Of a DNA stretch of 64,000 nucleotides, positions 48,568-56,465 are shown piece by piece; position 1 is the stretch's first letter, and every line of letters begins with the position of its first letter. A model generated the notes under the pieces. That model ran no database searches. It had not been told where the DNA came from and worked only from the letters and a program-made list of their open reading frames with translations. The translations under genes and the position numbers were made by a program. The stretch covers positions 838,502 to 902,501 of the forward strand of contig QWOQ01000005.1 in assembly GCA_003669585.1 (NCBI GenBank), in the 5' to 3' direction. This DNA is from Planctomycetota bacterium. GTDB taxonomy: Bacteria > Planctomycetota > Planctomycetia > Pirellulales > UBA1268.

Positions 48568-50118
48568 TTACTTGACGTCAATGTTTGCCATCAATTCCTC
48601 AGGAGTGACTGTCGATGCCACACCTTCGACAGGAACATCAAGACCACTCGTCCAGAGAAGCGAATTGAGCATCATGCGACGAAAATCGTTGTTTCCCCAG
48701 TTGGCATGGAAATGCGCACCGGTGCAACCGAATCCTCGCCCACCTTCGGGGCGCTCGTAGGCCCACGCCAGCACTTCGCGAGAGCCTTTTTTGCTTCGAA
48801 CTGTCGGGTTGTTGCTATGAGGACCATCGGGCCTTTCACGAGTTGAATCTGGTGGAATCGCGGTGAGAATTGGCGTTACTTTTCCCGATGAATCTCGAAA
48901 TCGCATGTGGTAGTACCACTCGTCGTTACAGACAAATGGTTTGACGCCTCGCGTGATTGGGTGCCCAACGGCAAGTTCTGTGGCCGCAAGTTCCCATGTT
49001 GGATTGACCGACCAATCAGTTTCAAAATAACCGCCGAGCCAATCGAGAAACTCAGCTCCTCCTTTTTCTTTTGGTACTTCAACAGCGTAATGAAGGCATG
49101 CAATACCGACTCCACGCTTGACAAGCGCCGCGACTTCAGCAAGTCGATTACTCTGCACAACCGGATGCCCTCCACCCCCATCCATAAAAAAGAAAATCGC
49201 GTCTGCGTTGGAAAAGGCTGTTGGATCCGCGGGCCATCCACCTTCGTAGGTCTGTGCAACGAGCATCGGTGCACTTGCCTTGAGGCACTTTTCGAGCAGT
49301 TTATTTCCCGCCTTAAATTCATGTTGTCCAGAACCATGACTCGCCTTTCCGGCGACCAGCACGAGCTTCTTTCGACCATCGGCGAGTTTCAATCGCTTGA
49401 GCCGAACAGACTTAAATTCGACTTTCATCGGTGGACCCGCGTGCAGTTGAAGGGCAAGGATTCCTTCAGCAGCTCTCTTGGCAGTTTCTGCATCGTCGAC
49501 TTCCGACATCAATTGTCCATTGACGTAATGCGAAAGCTTTTTCCCTTGCGCAACAATGCGGTATTCATTCCAATCGCCAGCTTTTACAAGCTTTTGAAGT
49601 TCCTCTGTCTTTCCGATCGATTCCCCGGGCGTCTTCTTTCCATCGGGAGCAATAGTCACTCGCTCACCTCGAGTCGCGAGAATACCTCGGCCTCTCTCTT
49701 CGTAATTGATTCCCGTATAGGTTGCCCCAGAATCGATGTCAGCCTGATAACCACCAACCACGAAGTCGCCCATATCCTTGCTGCGATACTGAACGCCACT
49801 GTTGTTTCCAGTAATTCGATAGGTAAGCCGTAGTTCAAAATCGTCAAGCTTCCCCTGCTTCCAGATCAGAAAGGTGTTTCCTTGGGTTGGTTTTTCCGCT
49901 GTTGTCTGGCCGACGATGGCACCATCTGCAACCGACCAGAACTCGGGCTTCCCCTCCCAGCCTTCCAGAGATGTGCCGTTAAATATTGGTGTAAAACTCG
50001 ATTCATCATCTGCGGCAAAGCCTAGACTCCCGCTAAGCACAAGCAGCATCGCAAACATACCGACAAAAGCGTCTCCTCGACCGAAAAACCTTGGCCACAT
50101 CCTGATCTCGACACGCAT
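48568..50118 (-). CDS. secreted DUF1080–ThuA fusion protein
   Basis: A 516-residue exported protein. A signal peptide (FVGMFAMLLVLSGSLGFAAD) precedes a 3-keto-disaccharide hydrolase domain (DUF1080, about residues 40–240: FTPIFNGTSLEGWEG, GVQYRSKDMGDF, DWNEYRIVAQG, VEFKSVRLKRL). A ThuA-like domain follows (about 250–500: LVLVAGKASHGSGQHEF, HYAVEVPK, GCTGAHFHANWGN). Both domains are linked with sugar metabolism via 3-keto intermediates, and a Gfo/Idh/MocA oxidoreductase gene lies nearby. The ATG at 50118, after GGAG at 7 bases, is preferred to a GTG at 50130. Confidence 0.9.
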   Translation of the reverse strand: MRVEIRMWPRFFGRGDAFVGMFAMLLVLSGSLGFAADDESSFTPIFNGTSLEGWEGKPEFWSVADGAIVGQTTAEKPTQGNTFLIWKQGKLDDFELRLTYRITGNNSGVQYRSKDMGDFVVGGYQADIDSGATYTGINYEERGRGILATRGERVTIAPDGKKTPGESIGKTEELQKLVKAGDWNEYRIVAQGKKLSHYVNGQLMSEVDDAETAKRAAEGILALQLHAGPPMKVEFKSVRLKRLKLADGRKKLVLVAGKASHGSGQHEFKAGNKLLEKCLKASAPMLVAQTYEGGWPADPTAFSNADAIFFFMDGGGGHPVVQSNRLAEVAALVKRGVGIACLHYAVEVPKEKGGAEFLDWLGGYFETDWSVNPTWELAATELAVGHPITRGVKPFVCNDEWYYHMRFRDSSGKVTPILTAIPPDSTRERPDGPHSNNPTVRSKKGSREVLAWAYERPEGGRGFGCTGAHFHANWGNNDFRRMMLNSLLWTSGLDVPVEGVASTVTPEELMANIDVK

Positions 50119-50443
50119 AAAATTCTCCACTGATAAAGAAGTTGTTCTCGGTAGACAGCAGACGTTGTCCGACGGCTCTTTTCAAAAGGTCACATGGGCG
50201 TCGCGATACGATTTGCCCTTTTTGCCATTGTTGCCGGTCCGGTACGTCTTACAACGATGACGGCAGCGTACCGGCAGAACGATCATCCGTCCAACGACTC
50301 TCTCTCAGAAAAACTTTTTCTGACGATTTTGCAACCGCCAAGAGAGAGTTCAAGGGACGGAAAGACCAGTCCCGGAAGAGGTTTTCCTGTCTCATTTAGA
50401 CGGGTCATCGTTGGCCTGACACCGATCCGTCTCGAGATGGAAC
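50119..50443. other. intergenic region with two strong inverted repeats
   Basis: 325 bases between two minus-strand genes, with no reading frame of merit. It contains a structured element (50239–50349, listed separately). The remainder holds the promoter or leader of the DUF1080–ThuA gene. Confidence 0.45.
50239..50349. repeat. nested inverted repeats, possible terminator or structured RNA
   Basis: CCGGTACG at 50239–50246 pairs with CGTACCGG at 50267–50274. Further on, ACTCTCTCT (50297–50305) pairs with AGAGAGAGT (50341–50349), enclosing a perfect CAGAAAAA-C-TTTTTCTG palindrome at 50306–50322. The A/T-rich core could terminate transcription from the coiled-coil gene whose stop lies about 95 bases away, in either direction. 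Confidence 0.5.
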
Positions 50444-51862
50444 CTACCGACTCGACACCGCCGGCAGACTTCGGCCTTCCAGCGATTCACGATCCCTTCC
50501 AGCCATGTCCAGGAAACGGTCTACGTCGACGACGCGAACACCTACTCGCTGCGCTTCCTTGATCGCCCTATCGCGTCGGCTTGTCTCTTTATTGTTCTTC
50601 GAGTCAGGCTTTCCTGCATCCACGACGAGCGACGTGGATAACGTCACGCCGATTTGCTCTTCCACGAGGACTCCACCGATACCAGCGATCACTCCTTTGA
50701 GTTGATCGAGATCGCTTGCGGGATCGTTGTCCAACTGTACAAATCCCACCACGACAATTTGCAACTGTCGATCTGGATCCCAAAGACTACTTGCAACCAC
50801 ATCGCCCGCCACAATCAAATCTCGATTTGAATCTTTACTGATTCTCGCTCGCACCGAGGTTGGCCCTTCAAGACGAATGACTTCAATGATTCCCTTTTTG
50901 CTACTGACCAACGGAGCAGGCTCGTCGCCATGGAATACTTCGAAGAAGAGTCCTGGTCGCATGGAACGCGTTGTTGGCACTTCCACGATCACCTCGCGCA
51001 AGAGTTCGTCTACCACCGCGATTCGACCATCAATTTGGCGAATCCGCTCATCTTTTGGTCGAGTAGCACGAACGGCGGCCTGTGCCTCGGGGCTTGCGGC
51101 ATCAAGAGTCGCGAGCAGACTGTTGGTTTCTACAATTTTTTTGTCGCGTTCACGAAGTTCTGCCAACACAAGCCCAACCTGCTCGGCTGATGTTTTGGCA
51201 CTAAAATCTTTTTGTATCTTTATTGAAACAAGACTTTTTGCCTTCAGAATTTCTTCTTTGATCCCGTCGAGTTCGCGAGATCGTTCATCAGATTTTTTTT
51301 GTTTTGCAAGAATCTCATCTGATATTTTTTTGGTGGAAACAATTTCCTCATCAAAAGTTTTTTTTTCTTCTGCCCTATCCGTTTCCAATTTTTTTAATAC
51401 TTCATCTTTTTTAGTAAGTGCAATACTAGCATTGGCTTCTTTGCTTTCCATCTCAGCCTCTACTTTTGCGCGAGCCTGCTTAGACGCCTCTAACAGTTTG
51501 TCTTTTTCTTGAATGGTGTCCAACAAAGCGCCGGCAAGATCGACAAAGGTTTTCGGTTTATCTTTGATGAAATCGTCAAGCTTTCCGGCAAACAGATTGT
51601 TTACGTCCGTTTCAATATCGCTCTGTATTTTTTCTTCCGGATAACCAATCAACTCCTGAAGCTTTTTCCGGAAATCATCTGTCGCGTTTTTATCAGTGGT
51701 TGCCTTTTCGGCAGTGGTTGTCGCCTCCTTAGCCTGTTTTTTGAAATCCTCTCTCTGCGAAAAAAAGAGGTAGGTCGTGATGGCGAGCACGAATGTCAGC
51801 ATGACAAACACAATGAGCGCGATGTTGAGTGCCTGTGCTACGGTGTTACGGCCTGTACTCAT
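50444..51862 (-). CDS. membrane-anchored coiled-coil protein with BRCT-like C-terminus
   Basis: A 472-residue protein (476 if the ATG at 51874 is used). An N-terminal helix (ALNIALIVFVMLTFVLAITTYLFF, residues about 10–33) is followed by a long Lys/Glu-rich coiled coil to about residue 260, whose A/T-rich codons differ from the rest of the gene. Residues about 280–370 are a beta-rich domain (TTRSMRPGLFFEVF), and the final 95 residues resemble a BRCT domain: IGGVLVEEQIG, LSTSLVVDAG, RDRAIKEAQRVGVRVVDVDRFLD. No function is known. The BRCT reading is by pattern only. Confidence 0.65.
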   Translation of the reverse strand: MSTGRNTVAQALNIALIVFVMLTFVLAITTYLFFSQREDFKKQAKEATTTAEKATTDKNATDDFRKKLQELIGYPEEKIQSDIETDVNNLFAGKLDDFIKDKPKTFVDLAGALLDTIQEKDKLLEASKQARAKVEAEMESKEANASIALTKKDEVLKKLETDRAEEKKTFDEEIVSTKKISDEILAKQKKSDERSRELDGIKEEILKAKSLVSIKIQKDFSAKTSAEQVGLVLAELRERDKKIVETNSLLATLDAASPEAQAAVRATRPKDERIRQIDGRIAVVDELLREVIVEVPTTRSMRPGLFFEVFHGDEPAPLVSSKKGIIEVIRLEGPTSVRARISKDSNRDLIVAGDVVASSLWDPDRQLQIVVVGFVQLDNDPASDLDQLKGVIAGIGGVLVEEQIGVTLSTSLVVDAGKPDSKNNKETSRRDRAIKEAQRVGVRVVDVDRFLDMAGRDRESLEGRSLPAVSSR

Positions 51863-52143
51863 AGAGTCTCTCATTCCTTAAAGGCTTTGGGCCCAGACGA
51901 TTGACACTCATGCGATCTCGAGCGAATCGTCGCTCAGTTTTCTCAACTCACTTTTTGTATGCCTTGAATCGACGCCGCGCCCCGGTTGGGTTTATCTGAC
52001 ACGCTGCCGGTGGGATCATGCAGCCATATCGATTTTCCAGCAGTTCCCCATAGCGCCACAATGTTCCCGCTAGGCAAAGCACGCCGAGTTTGACGTTCGA
52101 TCAAAAATGATTGAAGAATGTGTCTCCGATGTGACTCCACGCT

Positions 52144-53421
52144 TTAGCCAATGAGTTTGACCCCTGGCTTGGCTACTGGAGCCATTGGCAATGGCCCCAT
52201 CTCATAGCTGGGCGGTGTGAGATCCTCCGTGGAAGCGTTGAGTTGATCCCACGTGATTCGCTCTCCGGTGTAGGCGACCATTCTTCCCATGATCGCTACA
52301 AGTGTGCTGCGACACATGTAAGAACCGTTGTCGATCGGGGTGCCGGAACGGATGGCAGCAAACAATGCATCGTGTTCGGATTGATACATATTTTTTCCAT
52401 GACCTTGAAACTTCCAAGGCCTCGCTCCCTCGATCGCATGCTTCATCAAATCGCAACTGCCTTCAGTGCCGATGACGGTGTCTTCAACATCTGTGAAACA
52501 GTTGCCCATCTGTCGGCAGGAGGAGTGAATACGTCTGCCGTCGGCGTAGGTATAGACGATTGAAAAATGGTCGTAGATGTTTCCAAATGCCGCATCGGTG
52601 CGCACCTCACGACCTCCTACACCGACTGCGGCCATCGGTGGTTCGTCGCCCATCACCCACACCGCCTTATCGAGTGAATGAATGTGCTGCTCAACAATGT
52701 GGTCACCAGAAAGCCAGTTGAAATAAAGCCAGTTCCGAAGCTGCCATTCCATATCACTCCACTCGGGCTTCCGTGGATGATTCCAAAGAAGACCCGTAAG
52801 GTATCGAGTGTAGACGACCAGCGGCTTGCCAATTGCGCCATCGTGAATCCTGCGGATCGTTTCAACTTTCGGCTCGTCGTATCGAAAGCAGAGGCCGGAA
52901 ACGATCGAAAGTTTTTTTTCTCTTGCCAGCTTGCATGATTGCTCGACCGAATGAACACCTGGAACATCGACCGCGACAGGCTTTTCGCAGAATACATGCT
53001 TGCCTGCTTTGATCGCAGCTGCCAAGTGGGCTGGACGAAAATGCGGCGGAGATGCCAAGAGCACCACATCAACCCCCGACTCAATGACTTTGCGATACGC
53101 ATCGATCCCGACGTAACGACGTTCTGGAGGGCAATCCACTTTGTCGGAGATGGTTTTCGCGAGATTCTCGTGGCTGCTGGCAAGTCGATCGGCAAAGGCA
53201 TCTCCCATCGCAGTGATTTTTGCGTTTGAGTCTGCGGTTACGGCGTTCACTGCCGCTCCGGTCCCACGGCCACCGCAACCAATCAAACCAATCCGAATGG
53301 CATCGGTACCTGCGGCAAACACACCTCCGGCAGGAAGAGTCACCAGCGTTGCCGCTGAGACTGCCGCCGTAGAAGCCTTGAGGAAGTCTCGTCTTGTCTC
53401 GCCTTGTGTCTGCCGGGGCAT
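52144..53421 (-). CDS. Tat-exported Gfo/Idh/MocA family oxidoreductase
   Basis: A 425-residue NAD(P)-dependent sugar oxidoreductase-like protein. The twin-arginine signal is ETRRDFLKASTAAVSAA at residues 7–23. The Rossmann motif IGLIGCGGRGTG begins near residue 45, and VFCEKPVAVDVPGVHSV near 143 carries the EKP active-site lysine. The start is supported by AGGAG 8 bases before the ATG. Such proteins are numerous in planctomycetes; the substrate cannot be told. It may work with the DUF1080–ThuA protein encoded close by. Confidence 0.93.
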   Translation of the reverse strand: MPRQTQGETRRDFLKASTAAVSAATLVTLPAGGVFAAGTDAIRIGLIGCGGRGTGAAVNAVTADSNAKITAMGDAFADRLASSHENLAKTISDKVDCPPERRYVGIDAYRKVIESGVDVVLLASPPHFRPAHLAAAIKAGKHVFCEKPVAVDVPGVHSVEQSCKLAREKKLSIVSGLCFRYDEPKVETIRRIHDGAIGKPLVVYTRYLTGLLWNHPRKPEWSDMEWQLRNWLYFNWLSGDHIVEQHIHSLDKAVWVMGDEPPMAAVGVGGREVRTDAAFGNIYDHFSIVYTYADGRRIHSSCRQMGNCFTDVEDTVIGTEGSCDLMKHAIEGARPWKFQGHGKNMYQSEHDALFAAIRSGTPIDNGSYMCRSTLVAIMGRMVAYTGERITWDQLNASTEDLTPPSYEMGPLPMAPVAKPGVKLIG

Positions 53422-53632
53422 TGATCAACTCCTGCTCGTGTGAGGTTCAAAATAGTTTCGATGTGATGCGTCTCTCGAAAAGGGAAGTCATGGCCGAGGC
53501 TATCCCAGAAGAGAAGTCTATGCAAAGGCTTGCGTGACGATCAACAAAAAACGCTGGTCGCTGGTATGAATTCAGATGAATCTTTCTCTCGTTTTTATGA
53601 TTTTTATCGGCGATTCTTGACGACGAGGGCGT

Positions 53633-54799
53633 TTATCGCACCTTTGTCATGAACCGCTCGAGCATGATCTCGAGTTCAGAAGCATCCACTCCAAATGCAG
53701 CGTGAAAGTCTTCTCGCCGCTGTTGAGAAGAATCTTCCGAAAGCGATGGCTTCTGCCCAAGAATTCGCATGTATTCGACAAATGCAGGCTTCCTCGTTTT
53801 GAGTAGAAAGTAGGTCAATGCCCAGCTCTCGGCATATAAATCCAGAGCGTCTCGAGGAATTCGAAACAGTTCGTCGCTGATCATCATTTTTTCAATTGCA
53901 CCGGCACGATGATGCGTTCGCCAATGATCCAACCTCGGTCGGTTGATCTGTCCTACGCCGCGCCATCCCCTCGCACTCTCCAGATCGGGTGTTTCAAAAT
54001 ACATCGCCAGTCCTTCACTCACCCAAAGTGGAATCGGTGCCAGACGCTGATGCATACCGCAGTTAAATGCCATCTGATGAGTTGCTTCGTGCACCAGCGT
54101 AGCAACCAGTCCAGCCGCAGCTGGACTGCGAAGAATCTCGAGACCATTGCGACTGCCGCCACCGCGAGGGTTGAGAAGATCCATTCCCGTGAGATCGAAC
54201 GTCACCACTCGATTGCTCATCAAGTTGTAATAGCCAACCACATTCTCCGCCGCAGGACCAAGTTCATCTGCCGACTCTTCTACATATCGGCTCTTTGTTG
54301 AAAAAATCACAACGATGTGCGGTCGCGTCGATTCAACAAGCTCTAGCCCGGCCTGTTTCCAGTAGTTTTGAAATGCGTCGTGAAGTCGTTCAAAAAGAGA
54401 TGCGCACCACTGCGCATAGCCTCGAGTGGTATCGAAGCAGACGATGTAGTGCTTCGTCTGAAGTACTTCAAAACCTTGTGGAAGTTCTGCGAGAAGACGT
54501 TGACTGATAATGTCATGATCATGATCATGCAAAGATTCTTTGTCTTCGGAGTCTGACCGAGTTTGTCGAGATTGAATCAATTCTGCTGGAATCAGTTCAA
54601 GCCGCTCATCCGCCTGCTCAAGAAGCACTCCACCATCTTCCCCTTCAACAACGACCCGTCCTTCCACGGTTCGAGCACCGTCTGGTCCTGAAAGGTCAAA
54701 TATCTCAACAGCAACGCTTTGGCTTCCTAGCACAAAAAGAGTCACGTACATTGCCAGCGCCGTCCTGCTTTGATAACGCGGTTGCGACTGATGCAACAT
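53633..54799 (-). CDS. DUF1570 zinc metallopeptidase-like secreted protein
   Basis: A 388-residue exported protein. From the ATG at 54799 the N-terminus is a signal peptide (LAMYVTLFVLGSQSVAVEIF). The body includes ERLELIPAELIQS near 80 and HYIVCFDTTRGYAQWCASLF near 125, then the gluzincin motif VATLVHEATHQMAF near residue 236 with the third ligand in LWVSEGLAMYFE near 260. A long frame to 54916 is possible but the added part has no family support. Substrate unknown. Confidence 0.85.
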   Translation of the reverse strand: MLHQSQPRYQSRTALAMYVTLFVLGSQSVAVEIFDLSGPDGARTVEGRVVVEGEDGGVLLEQADERLELIPAELIQSRQTRSDSEDKESLHDHDHDIISQRLLAELPQGFEVLQTKHYIVCFDTTRGYAQWCASLFERLHDAFQNYWKQAGLELVESTRPHIVVIFSTKSRYVEESADELGPAAENVVGYYNLMSNRVVTFDLTGMDLLNPRGGGSRNGLEILRSPAAAGLVATLVHEATHQMAFNCGMHQRLAPIPLWVSEGLAMYFETPDLESARGWRGVGQINRPRLDHWRTHHRAGAIEKMMISDELFRIPRDALDLYAESWALTYFLLKTRKPAFVEYMRILGQKPSLSEDSSQQRREDFHAAFGVDASELEIMLERFMTKVR

Positions 54800-55275
54800 G
54801 CTGCGACCTTTGGCGACTCTTCGTAAAATGACACTCCGCAGGATTTCCAGCGGCCGCGTCGATCGGCTTTCTTCAACTCCGAATGCATTCATGGAAAACT
54901 CTGTCTTCAGTAGCAATCGGTTCTCATGTCATTCATTCTGTTACGAAGCATCTCTTTTGCCTCTCTATCGTAGGGGCATTTACTATTTCTTACGAACGAT
55001 CGACCTCAAAAACTGACTCGATACCACCACTTGAGTCGCTCTTTGCCCATTGTGCCTGTCTCCACGGAACCCACACAGGCCTCGCCTAAGTCAGGCGCAG
55101 AACTTTTTGTGTTGAAAGAACTGCTCTGGCAGCACCAAACGGGTACCGGTAGCGTCCGCATCACGAAGCTCTTTATTCATGTATCTCTCATGCGTTCACC
55201 TTGTCTTGGGCAAAAAATGCCACACAGGCACCATAAAATCGATCTCAATCGCAGAGTTTTTTTCGGAGACAACTT
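54800..55275. other. divergent intergenic region, no gene seen
   Basis: 476 bases between the DUF1570 gene and the HEAT lipoprotein. It holds two small hairpins, GCCTGT…ACAGGC near 55057–55080 and CGCCT–AAGTC–AGGCG at 55083–55097. Frames inside lack recognisable features. Confidence 0.4.
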
Positions 55276-56028
55276 ATGAACATGCGGATCTTTGATTCAT
55301 CGCAGCGGCTTTTTTCAAGTGCGCAAACGCTCGGCTCATCGGCTCTATCGGCGCTATCGGCTCATAGGATCGTTGTCTGTTTTATGCTGTGCGTCTGCGC
55401 AAGCGGATGCTCGAGCTGGATTCCTTGGACAGATCCCGGAAAGCTCGCGAAACAAACTGAAAAATACGGACCGACCGCCGATCAACGCATTCGAACTCTT
55501 CACGAGCAGGCAAAGGTTGCCGCTGCGGCAGATGGCGACAAACAGGCAGCTTTTACTGCGGATCTCGCAAAAAGCATCGTTGTCGAGCACGACCCTCGCG
55601 TGCGATGCGAAATCATCTCGATCGCTACGAAGTTCGACACATCTTCTGCGCTGGGAATCTGTGAAGGTGGACTTGAAGATCCTGAAATGAGCGTCCGACT
55701 CTCTGCATGTGACAGTTGGGGGGAGCGTGGCGGCGAAGATGCAGTGCCATTGCTCGGAGAGCGATTTTTAAAAGATGCTGAACTTGATGTTCGTCTTTCG
55801 GCAATTCGCACGCTCGGATCACTTCGCGACAAGGCGGCCATACCGACACTTGCCAAAGCACTTGAGGATCCCGATCCCGCCGTGCAGTACAGAGCCGTAG
55901 CCTCTCTCAAGCAGGTCAGTGGACGAGATCTTGGTGATGACGTGAACGCTTGGCGAGAATGGGCGCTCGATCCAACTTCCAGCAGTGCTGCATGGTCGAT
56001 CACTGAGACATTTCGAAAGATTTTTTAA
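55276..56028 (+). CDS. HEAT-repeat lipoprotein
   Basis: A 250-residue protein with a lipoprotein signal: a hydrophobic helix (IVVCFMLCVCASGC) ending at a plausible lipidation cysteine near residue 45. The mature part holds HEAT or PBS-lyase type helical repeats from about residue 100, such as DPRVRCEIISIA, DPEMSVRLSACDSWGERGGEDA, DAELDVRLSAIRTLGSLRDKAA, and DPDPAVQYRAVASLKQV. GGAG precedes the ATG at 7 bases. Such repeats usually bind other proteins. Function unknown. Confidence 0.85.
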   Translation: MNMRIFDSSQRLFSSAQTLGSSALSALSAHRIVVCFMLCVCASGCSSWIPWTDPGKLAKQTEKYGPTADQRIRTLHEQAKVAAAADGDKQAAFTADLAKSIVVEHDPRVRCEIISIATKFDTSSALGICEGGLEDPEMSVRLSACDSWGERGGEDAVPLLGERFLKDAELDVRLSAIRTLGSLRDKAAIPTLAKALEDPDPAVQYRAVASLKQVSGRDLGDDVNAWREWALDPTSSSAAWSITETFRKIF

Positions 56029-56465
56029 TGTGGCTTCTCAACACGATTGCAAAATCAGCGACGAATGTTCCATTATTTCGAGAATCGTGCCTCGCGCGTC
56101 ACCACAAATACAGTTTTTCAGAAACTGCCAAAACAACGCAAGTTCGCCATTGCGTCCGCCTTTCGTAGTCGATGTAAAATATTTATCCTGCGTCTCAAAT
56201 TTCGAAATAATGATGTTCTTTCCGGTTTTAAGATCGTTTGTAAAGACAGGTAAAAAAGACTGTCTTGAACGTATCCCGAAAAGTTCTCTTTTTGCGGTGC
56301 CGCAGTCTATCGGGCGAAATCTCGGACCACACAAAGGCCGATACCTTTTCGGTATCCAGACTACGGTTGCAAAAATCTGCACGGAATTCCTTTTCGATTT
56401 TCAAGGGCGTAGACGTCTTTGAATGCCGATACACGCACAAGATAATACCCTACTTTTGGAATGCC
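56029..56465. other. intergenic region, no gene seen
   Basis: 437 bases between two plus-strand genes; AT-richer than the flanks, with poly-T and poly-A tracts. A six-base-pair hairpin GATACC–TTTTC–GGTATC is at 56340–56356. The frame that continues upstream of the next gene to 56265 has no coding character, so I treat it as leader. Confidence 0.45.

Noticed and set aside
51943..52140. 65-residue minus-strand frame after the oxidoreductase gene
   Set aside because: No family, no signal peptide and no Shine-Dalgarno site; composition is that of non-coding sequence.
56038..56382. 114-residue minus-strand frame in the gap after the HEAT lipoprotein
   Set aside because: No recognised motif or signal, and it lies in an AT-rich stretch with poly-A/T tracts.
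56265..56465. N-terminal extension of the toroid-like protein
   Set aside because: The 67 added residues are basic, rich in Cys and Phe, and precede a clean ATG with the expected exported-protein start.
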